Part shown: positions 1 to 5,040 of the stretch, one piece after another
Numbering within the stretch: the first letter of the stretch is position 1
Layout: every line of letters begins with the position of its first letter
Assembly: GCA_021297975.1 (NCBI GenBank)
Contig: JAJTHO010000008.1
Coordinates: 1 to 6,145 of the forward strand
DNA length: 6,145 bases
Origin: Alphaproteobacteria bacterium
GTDB taxonomy: Bacteria > Pseudomonadota > Alphaproteobacteria > JAJTHO01
Direction of reading: 5' to 3'
Program-made: the position numbers and the translations under genes
The notes under the pieces: model-generated
What the model was told of the DNA's origin: nothing
What the model saw: only the letters and a program-made list of their open reading frames with translations
Databases searched by the model: none

Positions 1-1
1 C

Positions 2-301
2 GGCATGCCGCACCCGATTAAGGGCGAGGGGATTTATTGTTTTGTGGTGCTTAAAGCGGGTTTTCAGGGCGATGCGGCGCTGGAAAAGACGCTTAAAGAT
101 GAGGTGCGCCATGATATCGGCGCGATTGCAACGCCGGAGCGGATTCAGTTTGTGTCTGGTCTGCCGAAAACCCGTTCGGGGAAAATCATGCGGCGGATTT
201 TGCGCAAAATTGTCCATGGCGAAGAGGGGCAGCTGGGGGATACCTCGACGCTGGCCGATCCGGGGGTGGTTGCGGAGATACTGGCGGGGAGAAAACAATA
301 G
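2..301 (+). CDS. acs: Acetyl-coenzyme A synthetase, C-terminal end (5' truncated by window)
   Basis: This is the last 99 codons of an AMP-forming acetyl-CoA synthetase, which converts acetate, ATP and CoA to acetyl-CoA in the cytoplasm. The visible part is the mobile C-terminal domain. It begins with a KGEGIY-FV strand near residues 7-15 and carries the A10 motif PKTRSGKIMRRILRK at fragment residues 55-69. Lys61 of the fragment (codon 182-184) matches the catalytic lysine of the adenylation step, which in known Acs enzymes is switched off by reversible acetylation. The tail GDTSTLADPGVV is typical of Acs and argues against propionyl-CoA synthetase. The gene ends at TAG 299-301, with no clear intrinsic terminator before the next promoter two bases later. 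The frame is open to the left edge, so the start lies outside the window. I am very sure of the family. Confidence 0.95.
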   Translation, partial: GMPHPIKGEGIYCFVVLKAGFQGDAALEKTLKDEVRHDIGAIATPERIQFVSGLPKTRSGKIMRRILRKIVHGEEGQLGDTSTLADPGVVAEILAGRKQ

Positions 302-302
302 C

Positions 303-331
303 TTGCTCATAGTAAATGTTTATGCTATACA
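303..331 (+). promoter_or_regulatory. Predicted sigma-70 promoter of the toxin-antitoxin module
   Basis: TTGCTC (303-308) serves as a weak -35 and TATACA (326-331) as the -10, separated by exactly 17 bases. A TG at 323-324, one base before the -10, makes it an extended -10 promoter, which offsets the poor -35. Transcription would start near 338, about 17 nt before the antitoxin ATG at 355. The promoter begins two bases after the acs stop codon. The prediction rests on sequence match only. Confidence 0.6.
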
Positions 332-340
332 TGTATAGCA
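323..340. promoter_or_regulatory. Perfect 18-bp palindrome, probable antitoxin operator
   Basis: TGCTATACATGTATAGCA reads identically on both strands, with its centre between 331 and 332 and no spacer or mismatch. It covers the -10 element and the expected transcription start of the toxin-antitoxin promoter. Ribbon-helix-helix antitoxins of the RelB class bind such palindromes as dimers and repress their own operon, more tightly with toxin bound. The position fits autorepression. Binding itself is inferred. Confidence 0.75.
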
Positions 341-354
341 CCGAAAGTTGTATT

Positions 355-567
355 ATGCTTGCTGTCCGATTGCCCGCCGATATTGAAACCCGCCTTGCCG
401 CTCTTGCCAAAGAAACAGGGCGCACGAAGACATTTTACGCGCGGGAAGCTATTTTGCGTTACCTAGAGGACATGGAAGACCGCTATATCGCACAGCGACG
501 TCTTGAAAAACCTGGCCGCCGTGTTTCCATGAAAGAGGCAGAGGCGTTCCTTGGCCTGGCGGATTGA
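355..567 (+). CDS. RelB-family ribbon-helix-helix antitoxin
   Basis: This 70-residue antitoxin of a type II toxin-antitoxin pair should neutralise the RelE-like toxin encoded next and repress the shared promoter. The N-terminus is a typical ribbon-helix-helix DNA-binding domain: strand MLAVRLP (1-7), helix 1 around residues 8-20 (IETRLAALAKETG), turn RTK, then helix 2 around residues 24-40 (FYAREAILRYLEDMED). The C-terminal 30 residues, rich in charge and ending KEAEAFLGLAD, would be the flexible part that wraps the toxin. An in-frame ATG at 316 exists, but it lies upstream of the predicted transcription start and would add 13 residues of promoter-derived sequence before the first strand. I therefore chose ATG 355. 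Its Shine-Dalgarno is weak (GAAAG, 343-347). The gene overlaps the toxin by 17 nt. Confidence 0.92.
   Translation: MLAVRLPADIETRLAALAKETGRTKTFYAREAILRYLEDMEDRYIAQRRLEKPGRRVSMKEAEAFLGLAD
540..553 (+). promoter_or_regulatory. Ribosome binding site and TTG start of the toxin gene
   Basis: AGAGG at 540-544 lies 6 nt before TTG 551-553, inside the antitoxin reading frame. It supports TTG as the true toxin start. The next ATG (568) is in another frame and ends almost at once. A rare start codon inside the antitoxin gene suggests coupled translation and a low toxin-to-antitoxin ratio. Confidence 0.7.
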
Positions 568-820
568 ATGGGATGAGCAGGCGTTAAAAGAACTGCGCAA
601 GCTCGGCGCATCTGCTGCGCGAGATGTTATTGATTATTTGCGTAAAAGAATAGCAGTAGCGGATAGTCCGCGCCGATTTGGTAAGGCCTTGACCAGCGAT
701 AAAAAGGGGCTGTGGCGCTATCGCGTGGGCGATTACCGCATTGTGTGCCGGATTGAAGATGACGCTCTTATTGTGTTGGTTGTGCGGATTGGTCATCGCA
801 GTAAGGTATATGATAAATGA
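551..820 (+). CDS. RelE/ParE-superfamily toxin (predicted mRNA interferase)
   Basis: This 89-residue toxin has the standard RelE length and pattern. It opens with AWRIEWDEQALKELRKLG, the first strand and helix. It continues with a helix ending in SPRRFGKAL (39-47), then the central sheet GLWRYRVGDYRIVCRI (53-68) and the last strand ALIVLVVRIGHRSKVY (72-87). By alignment to E. coli RelE from memory, Arg56 and Arg58 replace Lys52 and Lys54, while Arg63, Arg83 and Tyr87 match the catalytic Arg61, Arg81 and Tyr87. A working ribosome-dependent mRNA endonuclease is therefore plausible. It starts at TTG, overlaps the antitoxin by 17 nt, and ends 9 bp from the convergent lptB stop. A ParE-like gyrase poison is less likely because the RelE-type catalytic set is present. 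Confidence 0.92.
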   Translation: MAWRIEWDEQALKELRKLGASAARDVIDYLRKRIAVADSPRRFGKALTSDKKGLWRYRVGDYRIVCRIEDDALIVLVVRIGHRSKVYDK

Positions 821-829
821 TAAGGCTGG

Positions 830-1549
830 CTAAGCCCGAAAACCCTGCCCTAAATACACTCGCCTGACATCAGGATGCTCAATAATTTCCGCTGGTGTTC
901 CGTGCATTAGCACGCGCCCATCATGAAGGATATAGCCCCTGTCAACGATATCCAGCGTTTCCCGCACGTTGTGGTCGGTAATCAGCACACCAATACCGCG
1001 TTTTTTTAACTGTCCCACGAGATTGCGAATTTCCGACACCGCAATCGGGTCAATCCCTGCCAGCGGCTCATCCAACAGCATAAAGGTGGGGCGGAGCGCC
1101 AACGCGCGGGCAATCTCGACCCGTCGCCGCTCACCGCCTGAGAGCGCCAGCGCGGGCGTGTCGCGCACATGGGTGATGGCGAATTCTTCCAAAAGCTCTT
1201 CGAGCTGCGCCTTCCGCCGTGCCGGGCTTTTCTCTCGCAGCTCTAACAGCGCATCGATATTCTCCCCGGCGGTCATACCGCGAAAGATAGAGGCCTCCTG
1301 CGGCAGATAGCCAATCCCAAGTCGTGCGCGGCGATACATTGGCAGGCGGGAGATGTCTTTATCCCCGAGGCTGATGCTGCCCCGGTCGGCGCTAATCAGC
1401 CCGGAAATGATGTAAAAACAGGTGGTTTTTCCCGCGCCGTTGGGCCCCATCAGGGCGACAGCCTCACCCGCACGCACCTCTAACGACACGTCATGCAGGA
1501 CGGGGCGGCGGCCATAGGTTTTGCCAAGATTATGCGCAGCAAGAAGCAT
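830..1549 (-). CDS. lptB: LptB, LPS export ABC transporter ATP-binding protein
   Basis: This 239-residue cytoplasmic ATPase would work as a dimer with the membrane pair LptF/LptG to extract lipopolysaccharide from the inner membrane and push it along the LptC-LptA-LptD bridge. All ABC motifs are intact: Walker A GPNGAGKTT (35-43), Q-loop with Gln84 in GYLPQEASIFRG, signature LSGGE (136-140), Walker B ending Asp160-Glu161, D-loop near 165-167 and switch His193 in TDHNVRETLD. The LPQEASIF stretch and the C-terminal VRRVYLGQGFR are specific to LptB among ABC ATPases. Length matches E. coli LptB (241). ATG 1549 is the only reasonable start, since the frame upstream runs only to the previous gene's stop, but there is no Shine-Dalgarno: the bases before it read ACCCTCC. 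It lies 36 nt after the flavoprotein gene. lptA, lptC and rpoN, its usual neighbours, are not in the window. Confidence 0.96.
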   Translation of the reverse strand: MLLAAHNLGKTYGRRPVLHDVSLEVRAGEAVALMGPNGAGKTTCFYIISGLISADRGSISLGDKDISRLPMYRRARLGIGYLPQEASIFRGMTAGENIDALLELREKSPARRKAQLEELLEEFAITHVRDTPALALSGGERRRVEIARALALRPTFMLLDEPLAGIDPIAVSEIRNLVGQLKKRGIGVLITDHNVRETLDIVDRGYILHDGRVLMHGTPAEIIEHPDVRRVYLGQGFRA

Positions 1550-1585
1550 GGAGGGTGTGTGCCAGTTGCCCGCAAAAATGTCGAG

Positions 1586-3010
1586 TTAAATGGTGTAATC
1601 GAGGGTGGTGTCTAAGTACTCAGCCGCGCCCACGCCAAGAAGGGCTTGGGCAATCTGCTGCGCTTGCGTGCGCAGTTCGGGCATGGCGATGCTTTCAAAA
1701 TACGCGCCCACCAGCATGCTGCCGATACCGAACACGCGGCTTGCGCCGTTCTGATGCAGCAGAAAATCATGCAGCGGCCTAATGCCCGCGCCGCTTTCAT
1801 GGGCATGGAGCGTGCCGCTTTCCGTAAGCCGCGCCAGCAGCGGATGGGCGCGGGGCGATAAACCCAGCCCCCGGCAATCAAACACGGCGCTGGCGTAGAG
1901 CGGCGCGTCGCTATCGGAGAGATACACGTTGAGCTGACCGGCTGCGCTTATTTCTGTTTTTTTGTAAGCGGCTTTGCGCGTCTGTACTTGGCCGCTGCGC
2001 AGCAGCTCATTGATACTGTCCGCGGGCGGCGCACCGAGGCGATGGCGATGCGTGCCCCAGAGATTAAAATATTTGCCCAGTAGTCGCTGCTGGTCTTTTG
2101 CCGAAAGCGATTGCCACAGCCGGGCAGTGTAGGGGCGGATGCTATCCAGCGCGTGTTGCCAAGGATGCCCGGCACGCACAACCCGCCGCAGCTGCTGCAA
2201 CACGGCAGACAGTCTTTTTCCCGCAACGTCTTCAAAAGCCAAGAGCGGCGTACTCACCATCCGCGCATCGGGCAAATGCCCGTGTGGTAACGCGCCATGA
2301 CGCGAGACGAGCACGATGCCGTGCGGCCATTGGTGGCGCTGCAAGCTCAGCAGCATGTCCATCGCCGTCAGCCCCGCGCCGATGAGCACAACCGGATGCG
2401 CGGCAGGCGGCTCAGCCGAGAGGCGGGCGATATCGGCTTGCCACGGTTTGGTGTATACATGGGGCAGGGCGGCGCTGTCCGGGCGGCTGAGCGCGTTACC
2501 CAGCGCCAGCACGGTATCAACGGCGGTTAGCGTTGCGCCGCTTTCAAGGGGGAGCGTGTGACCATTCTCGGTTGGTGTTAGGTTTGTAACGTTGTCGCGG
2601 TGTTCAACCAGCTGCCAGCCTTTTTTTAAGGCTGTCTGCCGCGCATCCGAGTAGAGATAACGGAGGTATGCGCCGTACAGACGACGGGGCAGGAAGGCGT
2701 TTTCCGTAAGCGGAATACTGAGATTCAGCGCCGTGCGTGCCGCGAGGCCAGCGGGCGTATGCAGCCAATCAAAAAAATGCCGCGGCTGTCCCGCCAGCGC
2801 CCCCATGCAATCGGCGCGCACATTGAGGAGATGCTCCGGGTGCGGGGTGCTGTAGGCAACACCGAGGGCGGGTTCTGCGGCGGTGTCAATGAGCGCAACT
2901 CGGCGCGGATGGGCGCTGTGCTGCACAAGATTAATAAACACCAGCGCTCCCGCTGCCCCGACGCCGATGAGGGCGATATCAACCGCAGGGGTGGGGGGGA
3001 GTGGTGTCAT
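1586..3010 (-). CDS. YdhS-like FAD/NAD(P)-binding protein (NAD_binding_9 type)
   Basis: This 474-residue flavoprotein is of unknown substrate. A Rossmann FAD site opens the protein: GVGAAG (16-21), with acidic Asp42 at the end of the second strand (RVALID). The family's hallmark GVAYSTPHPEHLLNV follows at 50-64, and FLPRRLYGAYLRYL at 106-119 and the ALGN turn at 169-172 are also typical. A second dinucleotide site, VVLIGAGLTAMD (207-218), would hold NAD(P)H. The C-terminal part has VFDCRG and a closing FAD-site region with GIGSMLVGAYFESIAMPELRTQAQQIA, as in family members. The family is related to flavin-dependent N-hydroxylases and similar oxidoreductases, but few members have a known reaction. 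Its ATG overlaps the upstream stop as ATGA (3010-3007), so translation is probably coupled. No signal peptide or membrane segment is seen. Family assignment is firm; the reaction is not known. Confidence 0.85.
   Translation of the reverse strand: MTPLPPTPAVDIALIGVGAAGALVFINLVQHSAHPRRVALIDTAAEPALGVAYSTPHPEHLLNVRADCMGALAGQPRHFFDWLHTPAGLAARTALNLSIPLTENAFLPRRLYGAYLRYLYSDARQTALKKGWQLVEHRDNVTNLTPTENGHTLPLESGATLTAVDTVLALGNALSRPDSAALPHVYTKPWQADIARLSAEPPAAHPVVLIGAGLTAMDMLLSLQRHQWPHGIVLVSRHGALPHGHLPDARMVSTPLLAFEDVAGKRLSAVLQQLRRVVRAGHPWQHALDSIRPYTARLWQSLSAKDQQRLLGKYFNLWGTHRHRLGAPPADSINELLRSGQVQTRKAAYKKTEISAAGQLNVYLSDSDAPLYASAVFDCRGLGLSPRAHPLLARLTESGTLHAHESGAGIRPLHDFLLHQNGASRVFGIGSMLVGAYFESIAMPELRTQAQQIAQALLGVGAAEYLDTTLDYTI
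3007..3010 (-). promoter_or_regulatory. ATGA stop-start overlap coupling the first two operon genes
   Basis: On the minus strand the four bases ATGA hold both the flavoprotein's start ATG (3010-3008) and the stop TGA (3009-3007) of the upstream PLP-like gene. The Shine-Dalgarno before this ATG is poor, so termination-reinitiation is the likely way the second protein is made. This implies linked amounts of the two proteins. Confidence 0.75.
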
Positions 3011-4938
3011 GCCCGTTGAAGTTGAGATTGAGAGAATAGCGCCTCTAACTGCGCCTTCCGCTGAGCAGACTCTTGTGCTTGATCAAACATAGCCGGGGCA
3101 TTGTAGCCTGTTTCCTGAATAACGACTATTTCTTTATCAGCATCGGGCGTGCGCAATGGCTTAGGCAGCGCCTCTAAAGACAGTCCAAAGGCAGCGCGCA
3201 GCGCACGGACAAACACCGCCGTCTTGTTGTCGCCGTCCCGTGTTTGTCCTTGAATGTCGGCAAGGTTTTCCAATTCAGACCACACATCTTGAACGCTATC
3301 ATCTTTGCGCGGATCACCGCGCGTTGCAAGCATGGTGAAAGTCTCCTCTGAAATGCTGCCATGGCGGAGAACAGCGGCAGCACGGGTTGCAAATGATTCG
3401 ATTTCCGCTTGTGTTTCTAAGGATTCAATATGTTTGCACAGCAGCGCCGCGAGGGGCGTTGCCGAGGCGAGTTCGGGTAGGGGGGTTCCGTCAGCGGCAG
3501 CATACAATTCCTGCGCGTTTTCTAGTAACGCTAACCTAACCTTAAGAGCGAGCTTCTCATTTTTTAAAATTCCGGCACTGACCTCCGGATACGTGGCGGC
3601 GCGTGCAAGCGTATCACCGGCTAAAACATCCACAGCGTGGATAGGGCGGGCGAGCATGCGCATGACATCGGTTGAAAATTCAAAATTAAAGGTATCGTTT
3701 TCGAGTCCTTTGGCGGTGATAAACGACGAGGGATTGTTTACGTCCGCATTTGATCCCATCCCGTTGCTGGTTGGTGCTGTGTCACCCTCAAGGTTTAATG
3801 TGCTGCCTTTAGTATAGCGATTTATCACCGGATGTTTATCTACTGGGTACTCCGTAAAATACTTTACCCAGGTGTTGTTGTTGGGGTCTGGTGTTGCTGT
3901 TACTCGAACGTTTTCTAATTCCCTTGTTTCGATGACATACTGCAACCCCACTGCGCCGGGCCCGGCGGACATGGGAAAACGAATGTTTATTTTTTTGTTT
4001 GGATATTTCTTTGCATAGGCGGCAACAGACTCGTCAATTGACATGGCGGATCCAAGGATGCCATCGCCAAAAGGCCTAATAATTTCAAGATATTCTCTTA
4101 TTGCGCCGCTTTCTAGAGTTTCAGTTTTAGGCACCACACCTAAATAGGTAAGCTGCTTCTGATTATCTAAAGGGATATCGTGCCAGTGCTCAGTTTCACC
4201 GACAAGACTGGTAATTAAAGGTATTATATCTTCTATTCTGGAGGGATTGGTCGGGGTGAAAATGCCGCGTCCATCGAGACTTACAACGATATCGCTCGCT
4301 TTTTGAATGCGATCCGCTCTGCTTCTATATACTGGCGGTGTAGTTCCGCATTCAAAAAATCCCTGCTCTTGGTGAAGCCTCAGAAGAACTTGGGCTTTAT
4401 CGATAGCCATTTCATGGAGAGTATTTTTTGGTGCGTCCTTTTTTTGTGGGGCAATAACCGCTACTGCGTTGACATTCAAAGGCCTATCGTTTAATTTGAA
4501 TTTCTCTCCACGCAGCATTTTGGCAATGACATAAAGCCCAATGCCAAAGCTGCCCGTTGTTGGGCCGACGAGGACTTTGCCGTCTAAATCTTGCTGTATG
4601 GCTGCTATTAACAATTGCTCATCATCTGCTTCTGAATTTTCTTCTTTTAACCGGTCGTAGCTATCAGCGATAATCCCGGCAATATAGCCCAGCATGGGGT
4701 AGGTTTTAAAGCTGCGCTCTGCCACACGCGGCGGCAATTGACCAATAATCGGGCTATCAAAAATAGCACTGGCGAAGGGCATCTCGTGAAAGCGAGAAAA
4801 TTCCTCGTCTTCCAGACCCAAAAGCGCGGCAAGCTTTTGTGTAATGGGATATAATCTATTGAGATGCTTGCGAAAGTTTTCTTCGGCAACGGTTGCATCG
4901 GTAATCGATTGTACGTGTAAAACCATATCCAAATCCAT
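3007..4938 (-). CDS. Divergent threonine-synthase-like (fold type II PLP) protein, function unknown
   Basis: This protein has 643 residues, numbered here from ATG 4938. I know no named family for it, but its motifs fall in the order of threonine synthase. SFKTYPM (76-82, Lys78) sits where ThrC has its AFKDFGG Schiff-base lysine. VLVGPTTGSFGIG (122-134) matches the ATSGDTGAA loop, and NVNAVAVIAPQKK (155-167) matches the following strand. The Gly-rich loop FPMSAGPGAVGL (321-332) and VRVTATPDPNNN (344-355) match VPSGNFGD and AATN. TSNGMGSN (390-397) matches LSNAMDVS, and LATRGDPRKDDSV (537-549) resembles the C-terminal GTAHPAKF segment. The loop residue that is Asn/Asp in this fold is Ser130, so a normal threonine synthase is unlikely. 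The last ~80 residues are unassigned. ATG 4968 also opens the frame but lies upstream of the predicted transcription start, and ATG 4926 is possible too. No good Shine-Dalgarno decides between them. It is first in the operon. Confidence 0.65.
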   Translation of the reverse strand: MDLDMVLHVQSITDATVAEENFRKHLNRLYPITQKLAALLGLEDEEFSRFHEMPFASAIFDSPIIGQLPPRVAERSFKTYPMLGYIAGIIADSYDRLKEENSEADDEQLLIAAIQQDLDGKVLVGPTTGSFGIGLYVIAKMLRGEKFKLNDRPLNVNAVAVIAPQKKDAPKNTLHEMAIDKAQVLLRLHQEQGFFECGTTPPVYRSRADRIQKASDIVVSLDGRGIFTPTNPSRIEDIIPLITSLVGETEHWHDIPLDNQKQLTYLGVVPKTETLESGAIREYLEIIRPFGDGILGSAMSIDESVAAYAKKYPNKKINIRFPMSAGPGAVGLQYVIETRELENVRVTATPDPNNNTWVKYFTEYPVDKHPVINRYTKGSTLNLEGDTAPTSNGMGSNADVNNPSSFITAKGLENDTFNFEFSTDVMRMLARPIHAVDVLAGDTLARAATYPEVSAGILKNEKLALKVRLALLENAQELYAAADGTPLPELASATPLAALLCKHIESLETQAEIESFATRAAAVLRHGSISEETFTMLATRGDPRKDDSVQDVWSELENLADIQGQTRDGDNKTAVFVRALRAAFGLSLEALPKPLRTPDADKEIVVIQETGYNAPAMFDQAQESAQRKAQLEALFSQSQLQRA

Positions 4939-4944
4939 GTTTAT

Positions 4945-4968
4945 ATGATATGGTATATTACATATCAT
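4945..4968. promoter_or_regulatory. Perfect 8-bp inverted repeat with 8-bp spacer, candidate operator
   Basis: ATGATATG (4945-4952) and CATATCAT (4961-4968) are exact reverse complements separated by GTATATTA. After one mismatch outward, two more pairs follow (4942-4943 with 4970-4971). The centre-to-centre distance of 16 bp is one and a half helical turns. The repeat covers the predicted minus-strand -10 and start point and ends 13 bp before the plus-strand -35. That placement suits a repressor of the minus operon that could also affect the divergent gene. No regulator gene is visible in the window. Part of the symmetry could arise because the region is very AT-rich. Confidence 0.5.
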
Positions 4969-4987
4969 TTATATATAGATTTGACAA
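4959..4987 (-). promoter_or_regulatory. Predicted promoter of the minus-strand three-gene operon
   Basis: On the minus strand TTGTCA (4987-4982) is a 5/6 match to the -35. After 17 bases comes TATGTA (4964-4959), a weak -10 helped by TG at 4967-4966. Transcription would begin near 4952, inside the inverted repeat. This argues against using ATG 4968 for the first gene. The weak -10 keeps confidence modest. Confidence 0.4.
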
Positions 4988-5009
4988 TCCCTATTTTTCC
5001 TGTTATCTG
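4981..5009 (+). promoter_or_regulatory. Predicted promoter of the D-cysteine desulfhydrase-like gene
   Basis: A perfect -35 TTGACA (4981-4986) is followed after 17 bases by TATCTG (5004-5009), a weak -10 with three matching bases. Transcription would start near 5016, giving a leader of about 25 nt that includes AGG (5031-5033) before ATG 5041. The -35 shares five bases with the oppositely directed -35, so RNA polymerase probably cannot occupy both promoters at once. Confidence 0.45.
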
Positions 5010-5040
5010 TACGTTATATCACTCGAAAACAGGTATTCTC

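Noticed and set aside
316..354. Upstream ATG 316 as the antitoxin start
   Set aside because: It lies upstream of the predicted transcription start, and the added residues are encoded by promoter and operator DNA.
824..836. Short hairpin GGCT-GGCTA-AGCC between toxin and lptB as a two-way terminator
   Set aside because: Only four base pairs and no T-tract on either side.
3305..3817. Plus-strand open frame of 170 codons inside the PLP-like gene
   Set aside because: The product is Ser/Ala-rich without motifs, and the opposite strand carries the coherent threonine-synthase-like pattern across the same bases.
4945..5040. Upstream in-frame starts for the D-cysteine desulfhydrase gene (e.g. 4945)
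   Set aside because: They fall within the inverted repeat and promoter; ATG 5041 has an AGG ribosome site and matches the family N-terminus.
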